DNA of 37,632 nucleotides from contig NZ_JACVOX010000005.1 in assembly GCF_018882215.1 (NCBI RefSeq), positions 1 to 37,632 of the forward strand, in the 5' to 3' direction. Made by a program: the position numbers and the translations under genes. The stretch comes from Polynucleobacter sp. AP-Kaivos-20-H2 (GTDB lineage Bacteria > Pseudomonadota > Gammaproteobacteria > Burkholderiales > Burkholderiaceae). The notes below the pieces were generated by a model. It saw only the letters and a list, made by a program, of their open reading frames with translations, was not told where the DNA came from and did not search any database. How positions within the stretch are numbered: position 1 is the first letter of the stretch; each line of letters begins with the position of its first letter. Shown in pieces: positions 1 to 7,499 of the stretch.

Positions 1-96
1 GAATATATCCACTACTACAACCATGACCGAATCAAAGAAAAGCTAAAGGGATTAAGTCCGGTTGATTACCGAACTCAATCCCTCGTGCTAACCTAA
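1..96 (+). CDS. IS3-family transposase OrfB, C-terminal fragment (partial at window start)
   Basis: Only the last 31 residues are in the window, starting [15 protein letters not shown] and ending with TAA at 94-96. They match the C terminus of the complete OrfB at 30621-31433 except for Asp-22 of the fragment, which replaces Gln. The fragment lies after the DDE catalytic residues. The [15 protein letters not shown] signature is typical of the end of IS3-family rve-domain transposases. The rest of the gene lies outside the window, so whether it is intact cannot be judged. Confidence 0.9.
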   Translation, partial: EYIHYYNHDRIKEKLKGLSPVDYRTQSLVLT

Positions 97-127
97 CTAA
101 ACTGTCCAACTACTGGGGGTCAGTTCA
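1..127 (+). mobile_element. Right end of an IS3-family (IS150-type) insertion sequence, copy 1
   Basis: This is the 3' end of an insertion sequence cut by the window edge. It contains the last 31 codons of a transposase and ends in a right terminal repeat at 104-127. That repeat differs at two positions from the perfect right repeat of the complete copy at 31441-31464. Over the shared 127 bases I count about eight differences from the complete copy, so this is a related isoform and not a fresh duplicate. The element ends directly against AAA and then CCGGCGGG plus a T-rich run (131-148), which looks like one arm of a terminator. Confidence 0.9.
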
Positions 128-148
128 AAACCGGCGGGATTATTTTTT
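128..148. terminator. Probable terminator half-site next to IS copy 1
   Basis: CCGGCGGG at 131-138 is followed by ATTATTTTTT. On the minus strand this reads an A-rich run, the stop codon region of the 61-aa gene, then CCCGCCGG and TTT, and then the IS. This is what one arm of a bidirectional Rho-independent hairpin would look like. The other arm should lie on the far side of IS copy 1, outside the window. That the missing arm exists is inference. Confidence 0.5.
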
Positions 149-325
149 GTCTTCTGGGTCTTTAAGGAGGTCGTAATGATTGGCTAAGAGCAACATGGCA
201 ATAGATGCGCAACCCATGGCAAAAAATTGCCATTGATGCAGCATCGCTGTGCCCACCACCGTCATTAAGACGGTCCAGCCGATTGCCATCTTGGCTTTTT
301 TAGAGAGAGGTTTCATTTTAGGCAT
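140..325 (-). CDS. Small two-helix membrane protein, unknown function
   Basis: This 61-aa protein has a basic N terminus (MPKMKPLSKKAK) and two hydrophobic segments (about residues 14-29 and 33-48), followed by a charged tail ending in DPEDKK. I do not recognise a family. Its ATG overlaps the stop codon of the upstream cytochrome b561 gene by 8 bases, so the two are probably translationally coupled and the small protein may act with the cytochrome in the inner membrane. That role is inference from context only. Its stop codon sits about a dozen bases from IS copy 1, which appears to have split the operon's terminator. Confidence 0.75.
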   Translation of the reverse strand: MPKMKPLSKKAKMAIGWTVLMTVVGTAMLHQWQFFAMGCASIAMLLLANHYDLLKDPEDKK

Positions 326-854
326 TAACTTTATTCAACATACGACGAAGTGTATCGTCCTTTACAACGTAATGTTGCCACAAGCCTGCTAAAACATGAA
401 TACCAATCAAAAAGTAGAGCGAGTTTCCCAGGAATTCATGGATCCCTTCAACTACTTTTTTCATCTCTGGATTGGGGGTGACCAGCTGAGGCCATACCAA
501 GCCAAAGAAGTGGATTTCTTTGCCGCCATACTGAAAATACAGGATGCCGAAAATAGGCGATATCAAGAGCAGGGCATATAGCAGCCAATGCATTGCTTTG
601 GCCAATGAAATGAATAAAGTCTTTGGGTTAGTGGGCTCAGGAACGTCATAAGTCAAACGGATGATGAGGCGAAGAGCCATAGCTATAAAAATGAGCTGTC
701 CAATCACCCCATGCACCGTTTTGCAAAGCTCACGAGGTTCGCTTCCTTTAGGGAATTGTCCCTTAAGCTCAATCACTGCAAAAGCGGCAATAACCAGGAA
801 GAAAACAAGCCAATGAAAGAAGATGGATGCAGGGTGGTATTTGGTTTTCGGCAT
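318..854 (-). CDS. Cytochrome b561 (CybB-type, four-helix diheme b)
   Basis: This 178-aa protein has the length and four-helix pattern of bacterial cytochrome b561, an inner-membrane diheme protein that passes electrons between quinol and periplasmic or membrane partners. Candidate heme-ligand histidines are H14 (FFHWL), H48 (KTVHG), H89 (AMHWL), and H139, H153 and H161 in GIHEFLGNSLYFLIGIHVL and LWQHYV near the C terminus. It is the first gene of a two-gene unit with the 61-aa membrane protein. A Fur-like box lies 28-46 bases upstream of the ATG, suggesting iron control of this heme protein. The exact physiological partner is unknown. Confidence 0.93.
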   Translation of the reverse strand: MPKTKYHPASIFFHWLVFFLVIAAFAVIELKGQFPKGSEPRELCKTVHGVIGQLIFIAMALRLIIRLTYDVPEPTNPKTLFISLAKAMHWLLYALLLISPIFGILYFQYGGKEIHFFGLVWPQLVTPNPEMKKVVEGIHEFLGNSLYFLIGIHVLAGLWQHYVVKDDTLRRMLNKVNA

Positions 855-881
855 TGCAAATGGACGTTAAGTGAATTCATC

Positions 882-900
882 TCAAATGATAATGAATCTC
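882..900 (-). promoter_or_regulatory. Fur-box-like site upstream of cytochrome b561
   Basis: The core AATGATAAT at 885-893 is an exact match to the middle of the classical 19-bp Fur consensus. Over the full 19 positions I count 13 matches. It lies 28-46 bases upstream of the cytochrome b561 ATG, where a repressor would block the promoter. Fur control is inference from the match and position. Confidence 0.5.
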
Positions 901-929
901 GTTAACAATATTAATACCAGGGACTTTAC

Positions 930-1160
930 CCTTTAAGGCGGTAATTCAGGTTTAGTTATTAAGCCTAACCTTGGCGCTGAGCTCATTTACTAAGCCACGC
1001 TTATCTATTTGTGAGAGTCTAAGAGCCTCAACTTCAAAATCTAATTGTCCAGGATGAAATTCCTCGTCATTCTGAAGGTGGATGACATAAGTCCACACCA
1101 GTTCACGCCCCCGGTTTTTAAAAACATCGACTACTCGTTTCATCTGGACCGCCTTTAAGG
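930..1160. repeat. Imperfect 13-bp inverted repeat flanking the 63-aa gene
   Basis: CCTTTAAGGCGGT (930-942) and ACCGCCTTTAAGG (1148-1160) are inverted copies with one mismatch, lying just outside the small gene at 952-1143. The right arm, read on the minus strand, also supplies an AAGGCGG element five bases before the gene's ATG and may simply be its ribosome binding site. No function is known. Confidence 0.45.
952..1143 (-). CDS. Hypothetical protein, 63 aa
   Basis: This is a soluble-looking, charged protein (starts MKRVVDVFKNRGREL, ends SAKVRLNN) with no signal peptide or membrane helix. I do not recognise it. It lies 23 bases downstream of the membrane-protein gene on the same strand, so it is probably the last gene of the lldD unit. 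An AAGGCGG sequence five bases before the ATG can act as ribosome binding site. Balanced composition and operon position favour a real gene, but it is short and could be spurious. Confidence 0.6.
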   Translation of the reverse strand: MKRVVDVFKNRGRELVWTYVIHLQNDEEFHPGQLDFEVEALRLSQIDKRGLVNELSAKVRLNN

Positions 1161-1166
1161 TGAAGC

Positions 1167-1967
1167 TTATTGATTGCCGATAGATGGATTGGTAATTTTC
1201 ATCTGTTGGCTTAAATTATTTTTTAGTGCCACTAAGTTTCTCGCTTCAATCCGAATGATTCCACCTCTTGGGCTATCAATGTCAGCAATCAAAAAGAAAG
1301 ATACCGCAATAACAAAAGGGAAGATCATGAATAGGCCGATGTTCTTCTCAAAATTCCGCGCGCCAAACCCAACCAATAGATTGGCGCAAATAGCGATTGC
1401 TGACATCAGCGCCCAGGCGGTAAGGGGGATGCGATTCCACCAAGCTGCTTGTACATAGCCTTGAGAATTTAAGACATCATTCATGCCGGAAGCTACTAAA
1501 GCCATGACTGGCGTAACTTGCGTTCTAACGACCGGAAGGATTTCATTCCAGAGGGCGGCTTGCAATTGATCTGTTTTATTGCGAATCTCCTCAATCTTTT
1601 CGGGGCTCTGCCTTGAGTAAAACAGAATGCGTTGATCTGTATATTGAAGTAAGAGGTCCTTGGTCGCCGCTGCAGCTTTTGGGGGCAGCAGATCAGCTCT
1701 TAAGAATTCGGTGCCAATGGCATTTGCCTCACCTTCCTCAAAGATCTCTCGCTGATCATGGCGATTGATGGCCATTGAGAAGGTAAAGCCAATAATTAAG
1801 GCGAGCAAGGTTAAGGTAGCCGTCTGAATAATGCCAAGATCTGCAGATGTCTCAGTATCTTTTGTATGGTAGCGACTCAGTGCGGCATATCCAAACCAAA
1901 CAGAGAAGGCAAATGCTATAAGTGAGGCACCAAAGACGGCAAGAGGGTAGTTGAGGATGGGAAAAAT
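1167..1967 (-). CDS. DUF4239-like membrane protein, start codon unclear (ATT after the lldD stop, or TTG at 1808)
   Basis: The conserved part includes ATLTLLALIIGFTFSMAIN and EGEANAIGTEFLRADLLP, which I recognise from DUF4239/bestrophin-like membrane proteins of Burkholderiales. It is followed by two further hydrophobic segments. The only conventional start is TTG at 1806-1808, in the middle of the conserved first motif. Yet 53 more in-frame codons lie upstream, encoding a hydrophobic helix (LAVFGASLIAFAFSVWFGY) and then DLGIIQTATLT, exactly as family members begin. That frame opens immediately after the lldD stop codon (TAA then ATT) and contains no ATG, GTG or TTG before 1808. I therefore annotate a 266-aa protein from the ATT. 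Initiation could be from AUU by coupling, by stop readthrough from lldD, or the true start may have been lost. Function is unknown. Confidence 0.75.
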   Translation of the reverse strand: MFPILNYPLAVFGASLIAFAFSVWFGYAALSRYHTKDTETSADLGIIQTATLTLLALIIGFTFSMAINRHDQREIFEEGEANAIGTEFLRADLLPPKAAAATKDLLLQYTDQRILFYSRQSPEKIEEIRNKTDQLQAALWNEILPVVRTQVTPVMALVASGMNDVLNSQGYVQAAWWNRIPLTAWALMSAIAICANLLVGFGARNFEKNIGLFMIFPFVIAVSFFLIADIDSPRGGIIRIEARNLVALKNNLSQQMKITNPSIGNQ

Positions 1968-3113
1968 TTAAAAGGTTCCTGGATACAAAATATCTTTAGT
2001 CACATTCTGAATATCGCGATGGCCTGTGAATGCCATGGTGATATCTAACTCATTGTGAATTAACTCTAAACACTTGGTGACACCAGCCTCACCCATGGCG
2101 CCTAAGCCATATAGGAAAGGGCGGCCAATCATCGTGCCGCGTGCACCCAAGGCCCAGGCTTTTAAAACATCTTGACCTGAACGAATGCCGCCATCCATCC
2201 ATACTTCAATATCTTTACCAACGGCATCCACAATTCCGGGTAAAGCCTGAATGCTAGAAATCGCCCCATCTAATTGACGGCCGCCGTGATTAGAAACAAT
2301 TAAAGCGTCGGCGCCGGAGTTTGCTGCTAAGCGCGCATCTCCTTCATCCAAGATGCCTTTGATAATCAGTTTTCCACCCCAGAGTTTTTTAATCCATTCC
2401 ACATCACCCCAATTGAGACCCGGATCAAATTGTTCTGCAGTCCAAGAAGACAGTGAAGACATATTGCCGACACCAGTAGCATGACCAACAATATTGCGGA
2501 AGGTTCTGCGTGGCGTCATAGCCATACCCAAGCACCAGCGTGGCTTAGTTGCCATATTGATCATATTGGCAATCGTCAGCTTAGGAGGGGCGGAGAGACC
2601 ATTCTTTAGATCCTTGTGACGTTGACCTAAGATTTGCAAATCCAGAGTCAAAACCAGTGCGGAACATTTGGCTGCTTTAGCGCGCTCAATCAAGCGCTCA
2701 ATAAAGCCGCGGTCTTTCATAACGTAGAGTTGGAACCAAAATGGTTTTGTAGTGTGCTCCGCCACATCTTCAATTGAGCAAATACTCATAGTAGATAAGC
2801 AGAATGGCACGCCAAACTTTTCCGCAGCCTTAGCTGCCAAAATTTCACCGTCAGCATGCTGCATGCCAGTTAGGCCTGTAGGTGCCAGTGCCACTGGCAT
2901 AGCAACTTCTTGGCCAATCATGGTTGTCTTAGTGGTGCGGTTAGTCATGTTGACGGCTACACGCTGACGCAATTTAATCTTTTGAAAATCGGATTCATTG
3001 GCGCGGTACGTTGACTCAGTCCACGATCCTGAGTCTGCATAGTCGTAGAACATCTTAGGGGTACGCTTTTGATGGAGGACCCTTAAGTCTTCTATATTGG
3101 TAATGATTGCCAC
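1968..3113 (-). CDS. lldD: FMN-dependent alpha-hydroxy acid dehydrogenase (L-lactate dehydrogenase type)
   Basis: This 381-aa protein is full length for the LldD/glycolate oxidase family, which oxidises L-2-hydroxy acids such as L-lactate and passes electrons to FMN and then the respiratory chain. Visible elements are the N-terminal FYDYADSGS tyrosine region, MPVALAPTGLTGM, the FMN lysine in IKGILD (K252), the catalytic base in SNHGGRQLDG (H276, R279) and the phosphate-binding DGGIRSGQDV and GRPFLYGLGAMGE segments. The C terminus ends TKDILYPGTF. The membrane-protein frame downstream begins directly at its stop codon. Lactate is the likeliest substrate, but related hydroxy acids cannot be excluded from sequence. 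Confidence 0.93.
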   Translation of the reverse strand: MAIITNIEDLRVLHQKRTPKMFYDYADSGSWTESTYRANESDFQKIKLRQRVAVNMTNRTTKTTMIGQEVAMPVALAPTGLTGMQHADGEILAAKAAEKFGVPFCLSTMSICSIEDVAEHTTKPFWFQLYVMKDRGFIERLIERAKAAKCSALVLTLDLQILGQRHKDLKNGLSAPPKLTIANMINMATKPRWCLGMAMTPRRTFRNIVGHATGVGNMSSLSSWTAEQFDPGLNWGDVEWIKKLWGGKLIIKGILDEGDARLAANSGADALIVSNHGGRQLDGAISSIQALPGIVDAVGKDIEVWMDGGIRSGQDVLKAWALGARGTMIGRPFLYGLGAMGEAGVTKCLELIHNELDITMAFTGHRDIQNVTKDILYPGTF

Positions 3114-3259
3114 AATGTATCCTTCTGTTTGATGCTATTTTGTTCAAGCAAAAGCTTAATTTAAGCTCTATCTTAGCAATACCGGGGATTTGTTTCTACA
3201 ATGCTAGGGTATCCCTTGCTTGGGGACCTCAAATAACTACCTCCCCAATAAGCCCCCAC

Positions 3260-4162
3260 ATGCAACAACTGAATTTCGCCACCATTGCCTACTTGCTCAC
3301 AGCTACCGCTTTATGGGCAGGCAATGCAATCGCTGGGCGAGTATTGGTTGGAAGCATCTCCCCAATCACCTTAAGCGCAGCCCGCTGGGGATTGGCTGCC
3401 TTACTGTTACTTCCTTTGGGTTGGCGTGTATTCATGCCGGGAAGTGCCTTATGGCAAAACAAGAAGCGTTTCCTCCTCTTGGGTTTATTCGGGGTGGGTA
3501 GCTACAACGTACTGTTATATCTCGCTCTTCAAACATCTACTGCTATTAACGTCACCTTGATCGGCGCTAGCATGCCCATCTGGATGCTATTCATTGGTGC
3601 AGTGTTTTATCAAGTAAAGCCCAGCATGTTGCAGATGATTGGCGCAGTAGTAAGCTTGCTGGGTGTTGGCATTGTGCTTACCCGTGGAGATCTAGCGGCC
3701 CTAATGTCTATGCAAATGGTGGTGGGCGATCTTTTAATTATGTTAGCCACTATCTTGTGGGCCTTTTATAGTTGGATGTTAAGTCGTCCAGGCACCAGCA
3801 CAGAACGCCAATGGCCATGGGCTGAATTTTTAATGGCGCAAGTAACAGTGGGTCTGTTGTGGACGGGATTTTTTGATGGCTTTGAAATTGCAGCTGGTCA
3901 TGCTTTTCTAGATCTCAATTGGTGGACCGCTTCTTTAATTGTCTTTGTCGCAATTGGCCCCTCCTTAATTGCTTATCGTTGCTGGGGTCTGGGCGTGAAT
4001 GGAGCAGGGCCTACGGTTGCCGCTTTTTTTGCTAATTTCATACCCTTATTTACTGCGCTTTTATCGGCCGCTATGCTGGGTGAGCCTCCCCAACTATTTC
4101 ATGGGCTCGCCTTCGGTCTAATTGTGGCGGGTATTGTTATTTCCTCGAAAAAGAGAAAGTAA
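3260..4162 (+). CDS. EamA/DMT-family permease
   Basis: This 300-aa inner-membrane protein has about ten hydrophobic helices and the two-fold EamA repeat of the drug/metabolite transporter superfamily (N-terminal TALWAGNAIAGR, second half LMLATILWAFYSWMLSRP). The open frame extends to 3107, but the extra 51 residues look non-coding and overlap the start of the divergent lldD. I chose ATG 3260, which gives the usual MxxLNFATIAYLLTATALWAGN start. The substrate is not predictable. Many members export amino acids or metabolites. It ends about 115 bases before an aminotransferase gene on the same strand. Confidence 0.9.
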   Translation: MQQLNFATIAYLLTATALWAGNAIAGRVLVGSISPITLSAARWGLAALLLLPLGWRVFMPGSALWQNKKRFLLLGLFGVGSYNVLLYLALQTSTAINVTLIGASMPIWMLFIGAVFYQVKPSMLQMIGAVVSLLGVGIVLTRGDLAALMSMQMVVGDLLIMLATILWAFYSWMLSRPGTSTERQWPWAEFLMAQVTVGLLWTGFFDGFEIAAGHAFLDLNWWTASLIVFVAIGPSLIAYRCWGLGVNGAGPTVAAFFANFIPLFTALLSAAMLGEPPQLFHGLAFGLIVAGIVISSKKRK

Positions 4163-4277
4163 AACTGCCAAAACTGGCAAAAACGCCCTTTTAAGCAGGG
4201 TTTTGAACCGGAGTCCCCAAAAAAGACTTAAATCGGTATCATTTAGGGCTAATCACAGAAATCCCTAGGAAATTACT

Positions 4278-5426
4278 ATGCCAGGCTTACTTCCCAATGT
4301 TGATCCAGATGGTTTATTAGAGTTCTCGGTTGTTTATACCGACCGCTCCTTGAATCACATGTCTGAAGAGTTCAAGCGCGTGATGGTGGACATTTCGAGC
4401 GTCCTTAAGGATGCCTACAACGCTAGCTCTGCAGTCATCGTTCCCGGTAGTGGAACTTTTGGCATGGAAGCAGTGGCCCGCCAATTTGCCAACAATGAAA
4501 AATGCTTAGTCTTGCGTAATGGCTGGTTTAGCTATCGCTGGACGCAAATCTTTGATTTAGCCAACATCACTAAAGACGTTACGGTTATCAAAGGCCACCA
4601 GTTAGAAGACTCAACACAGGGCGTATTTGCACCAGCTCCAATCGAAGAAGTGGTTGCTTTCATCAAGAAAGAAAAACCAGCAGTGGTATTTGCGCCGCAC
4701 GTGGAAACTTCTGCCGGCATCATTCTTCCAGATGATTACCTCAAAGCTGTCGGTGAAGCAGTACGTTCTGTAAATGGTTTATTTGTATTAGATTGCATTG
4801 CCTCTGGCGCAATGTGGGTTGATATGAAAGCTTGTAATGTCGACGTATTAATTACTGCACCTCAAAAGGGTTGGAGTAGCTCCCCATGCTGCGCATTGAT
4901 CGCTCTTGGCGATCGTGCACGTGAGCGCATTGATACAACCCAAAGCAGCAGCTTTTCTATGGATCTCAAAAAGTGGCTTCAGATTATGGAGGCATATGAA
5001 AAGGGTGGACATGTGTATCACACCACTATGCCTACTGATGCCTTAAAGATTCTGCGTAATGTGATGAAAGAGACTCAGTCGCTTGGCTTCGCAGCGTTAA
5101 AGGAGAAGCAAATAGAGTTGGGTACAAAAGTACGCAACCTATTGGTTTCTCAAGGATATAGCTCAGTATCTGCTAAGGGCTTTCAGGCCCCTGGCGTGGT
5201 CGTAAGCTATACCAAAGATCCTGATATTCAGTCTGGTAAAAAGTTTATTGCTCTGGGTATGCAAACAGCTGCAGGCGTTCCTTTGCAGTGTGACGAGCGT
5301 GCAGATTTCCGCACCTTCCGTCTTGGATTGTTTGGTTTAGAGAAGTTGGCGAATGTTGATCGCACAGTTGGACAACTTGCTACCGCATTAGAAAAAATTA
5401 CTGAGACTGAAGCGCAGCCTGCGTAA
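4278..5426 (+). CDS. PLP-dependent class V aminotransferase
   Basis: This 382-aa protein has the class V fold-type I pattern: PGSGTFGMEAVARQF near residue 56, the HVETSAGIILP segment, D172 in VLDCIASG for the pyridine nitrogen, and the Schiff-base lysine K197 in TAPQKGWSSSP. Relatives are alanine/serine-glyoxylate aminotransferases and 2-aminoethylphosphonate transaminases. The exact amino donor and acceptor cannot be fixed by eye. AGGAAA about six bases before the ATG serves as ribosome binding site. It is followed by a strong bidirectional terminator. The preceding permease could move a related amino acid, but no direct evidence links them. Confidence 0.9.
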   Translation: MPGLLPNVDPDGLLEFSVVYTDRSLNHMSEEFKRVMVDISSVLKDAYNASSAVIVPGSGTFGMEAVARQFANNEKCLVLRNGWFSYRWTQIFDLANITKDVTVIKGHQLEDSTQGVFAPAPIEEVVAFIKKEKPAVVFAPHVETSAGIILPDDYLKAVGEAVRSVNGLFVLDCIASGAMWVDMKACNVDVLITAPQKGWSSSPCCALIALGDRARERIDTTQSSSFSMDLKKWLQIMEAYEKGGHVYHTTMPTDALKILRNVMKETQSLGFAALKEKQIELGTKVRNLLVSQGYSSVSAKGFQAPGVVVSYTKDPDIQSGKKFIALGMQTAAGVPLQCDERADFRTFRLGLFGLEKLANVDRTVGQLATALEKITETEAQPA

Positions 5427-5452
5427 TCAAGTAAAGTAGTTCAGTATTAAGA

Positions 5453-5482
5453 AATAAAGGCCATCATCTGATGGCCTTTATT
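5453..5482. terminator. Bidirectional Rho-independent terminator
   Basis: A near-perfect hairpin has 14-base arms AATAAAGGCCATCA (5453-5466) and TGATGGCCTTTATT (5469-5482), with A/T runs on both sides. It lies between the convergent aminotransferase (plus) and heme-barrel protein (minus) genes and can serve both. Confidence 0.9.
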
Positions 5483-5505
5483 ACATTTTAGTGCGATAAC
5501 CGCTT

Positions 5506-6141
5506 TTATCTAGCCAGGGGATTGGGAGTAGCTTCCCCGATCTTATGTAGGGTGTTGTTATCAACGTGATGAAATAACGCTACTTGATCTTTAATCTTCA
5601 TCACCGTGTCTTGTTCATAAGACCAAGTGCCATCATCGTGAATTGAAACTTGAATATGAAATTCAACTGTTCTGAAGGCGTAATCTAAAAATGGATTGGA
5701 TGAGATGCCTGCGCAGCGATCATCTTCCTTTGCATGCAATTCAAATTGCCTTGCATTTATAGCAGCATTACCAGAGGCCATCGTAATCATGCCCCGAGGA
5801 ATGCTCAGTGTATGAATGATGTTGCCAGTTGCTGGCTCCCATAACCAATATCCTACTTGGTCGTGATAGGTCTTTACTTGATCGGGTTTAGTGATGTGGG
5901 TGTGGTATCTCAAACCATAAAACAGCTGAGGACCATTAGTTTGGGGGTCAATTGGCTGAAGCTCAATTCTTTCTACATAAGCTTGCTTCTTGGGCCCTTC
6001 TGCTTTGGGCTTTACGTCTAACCCACGAATACCTTCCCAAATCCCAGCCATGCCAGTCAAGGGCCCAAGCTGTTCTAGGGTATTGACGGAGTAGCCTTGG
6101 GGTTCGGTAAAAATGTCGTTTGGAAAATCACTCATCAGCAA
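5506..6141 (-). CDS. Heme-binding beta-barrel (FABP/nitrobindin-like) domain protein
   Basis: This 211-aa soluble protein opens with LGPLTGMAGIWEGIRGLD, the first strand-helix signature of the nitrobindin/DUF1794 barrel. It continues with alternating strands (RYHTHITKP, GYWLWEPATGNIIHTLSIPRG, ARQFELHAKED, SYEQDTVMKI) and a histidine-rich end (VALFHHVDNNTLHKIG). Nitrobindins bind heme b in a ten-stranded barrel; heme binding here is inferred from the family. The true start may be the internal ATG two codons in (MSDFPNDIF). It is monocistronic and shares a bidirectional terminator with the convergent aminotransferase. Confidence 0.75.
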   Translation of the reverse strand: MLMSDFPNDIFTEPQGYSVNTLEQLGPLTGMAGIWEGIRGLDVKPKAEGPKKQAYVERIELQPIDPQTNGPQLFYGLRYHTHITKPDQVKTYHDQVGYWLWEPATGNIIHTLSIPRGMITMASGNAAINARQFELHAKEDDRCAGISSNPFLDYAFRTVEFHIQVSIHDDGTWSYEQDTVMKIKDQVALFHHVDNNTLHKIGEATPNPLAR

Positions 6142-6216
6142 CCCTTAAAAAATGAAGCATTTTTCTCAAATTTTTGAGTATTATTAAATTATCCACAAAC
6201 TATCTTGGAGAATTAC

Positions 6217-6495
6217 ATGATTTCTCGTATCGCGCGCTTGAGCCTGGCAACCCTGATTTCTGCTGCTATCGGTATCGCCCCTATCTCCGTGATGGCTGCT
6301 GATCCAGCTCCTGCAACTGCACCAGTAGCTGCACCTGCTGCCGCTCCAGTAGCCGCACCTGCCGCCACTCCGGCTGAGAAGTCTGCTGAGAAAAAAGCAA
6401 AGAAACAAGCAAAGAAAGAAAAGAAAGCTGAGAAAAAAGCAAAAAAGAAATCTAAAAAGAAGGCTAAAGCAGCAGCTGACGCCGCAGCTCAGTAA
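6217..6495 (+). CDS. Secreted Ala/Pro- and Lys-rich low-complexity protein
   Basis: This 92-aa protein has a classical signal peptide (MISRIARLSLATLISAAIG, predicted cut after VMA). It is followed by an Ala-Pro repeat (APVAAPAAAPVAAPAATP) and a strongly basic tail of Lys/Ala repeats such as KKAKKQAKKEKKAEKKAKKK. The frame opens at 6205, but TTGGAG at 6205-6210 is a ribosome binding site placed correctly for ATG 6217. I do not recognise the function. The composition suggests an extended periplasmic polycation that could bind acidic polymers or the envelope (inference). The biased DNA is not a sign of transfer. Confidence 0.75.
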   Translation: MISRIARLSLATLISAAIGIAPISVMAADPAPATAPVAAPAAAPVAAPAATPAEKSAEKKAKKQAKKEKKAEKKAKKKSKKKAKAAADAAAQ

Positions 6496-6506
6496 TACAC
6501 TTAAAT

Positions 6507-6530
6507 GAGTCCCTCTTAGTTGAGGGGCTC
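6507..6530. terminator. Hairpin between convergent genes, weak terminator
   Basis: The arms GAGTCCCTC (6507-6515) and GAGGGGCTC (6522-6530) pair over nine positions with one G-T pair around TTAGTT. It lies between the Lys-rich protein gene and the convergent EamA gene and overlaps the latter's stop. There is no clear T-run, so it is a weak or non-classical terminator. Confidence 0.35.
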
Positions 6531-7493
6531 TGCACCATCGAAGTCATCAGATCTTTTGGGGTCTGGTGACTTTTTTCTTTGCGCATCATTGCGTACTAAC
6601 AACCACATTGCAGCCATCACCAAAGTCATGCCGCTAATTTGCGTCCAAGTGATTGGCTCCGCAAGAATGAGGTATCCCATGAAGATAGTGGAGACTGGGC
6701 CAAGTATTCCAGCTTGAGCTACGAGTGGAGATCCGATGCGATTGATGGCAATCATAATCAGCAGCATTGGAATAACGGTGCATAAGCTGGCATTCAGCAG
6801 GCTAAACCAATAAATGGGTAGAGGCTGTTCAAATATAGCTATTGGGTTATGGATGGTTGATTGCGCTATGCTCAAAAATGCCGAGGCTGAACTGGCATAG
6901 ACAACTAAGCGCACGCTTCCAATACGCCTTACCATTTCTCCAGCACCAATCATGTAGGCCGCATAAGAGCAGGCGCTGCCGAACACGAGAGCCATGCCTA
7001 ACCAGGCATCAATGCCGGTGGAACTCGCATCTTGAATAAAGACGATAAACACTCCAATGTAGCCAACGATGAGTGAGAACCACTGTACTTGAGATACGGG
7101 TTTCTTTAAAACAAAATAAGAGATTAATAAAACAATGGTTGGCGTGAGGTAAAGAACAATTCTCTCCAGGCCAACTGAGATGTATTGAAGTCCCAAGAAA
7201 TCAATATAGCTTGATAAAAAGTAACCTAAAAATCCAAGAAAGAATAATTTTGCGCGATCAAGCCAAGTGATGGGGTCCATTGCCTTACGGCGGGACTCCC
7301 ACCAGAATATTCCCCAGAACAAGGGAAGTGCCATGAGCATGCGTAAGGCTAGAAGCGTCTCCGCATTTGCACCATAACCAAAAGCGAGCTTGACCAAAAT
7401 CGCTTTGCCAGAAAACAGCATGGAGCCTACTCCGGCCATCAAAATGCCATAGAGGTAACGTCGGTGATGATGTGCTGCGCTTACTGAATGCAT
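6516..7493 (-). CDS. EamA/DMT-family permease
   Basis: This 325-aa membrane protein has about ten helices and the EamA duplication (GVGSMLFSGKAILVKLAFGYG at the start, ALVFGSACSYAAYMIGAGEMV in the second half). It is clearly distinct from the permease at 3260-4162. It starts 6 bases after the nnrD stop codon, so it is almost certainly co-transcribed and perhaps coupled with nnrD. The substrate is unknown. A hydrophilic C-terminal tail of about 25 residues follows the last helix. Confidence 0.9.
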   Translation of the reverse strand: MHSVSAAHHHRRYLYGILMAGVGSMLFSGKAILVKLAFGYGANAETLLALRMLMALPLFWGIFWWESRRKAMDPITWLDRAKLFFLGFLGYFLSSYIDFLGLQYISVGLERIVLYLTPTIVLLISYFVLKKPVSQVQWFSLIVGYIGVFIVFIQDASSTGIDAWLGMALVFGSACSYAAYMIGAGEMVRRIGSVRLVVYASSASAFLSIAQSTIHNPIAIFEQPLPIYWFSLLNASLCTVIPMLLIMIAINRIGSPLVAQAGILGPVSTIFMGYLILAEPITWTQISGMTLVMAAMWLLVRNDAQRKKSPDPKRSDDFDGAEPLN

Positions 7494-7499
7494 AAGGAT

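Noticed and set aside
3107..3259. 51-residue N-terminal extension of the EamA permease frame
   Set aside because: The sequence is not helix-like, overlaps the start of lldD, and the family start fits ATG 3260.
4163..4277. Possible riboswitch or terminator between the permease and aminotransferase genes
   Set aside because: Short repeats such as GCCA/TGGC are present, but no known riboswitch core or continuous terminator stem with a T-run could be drawn.
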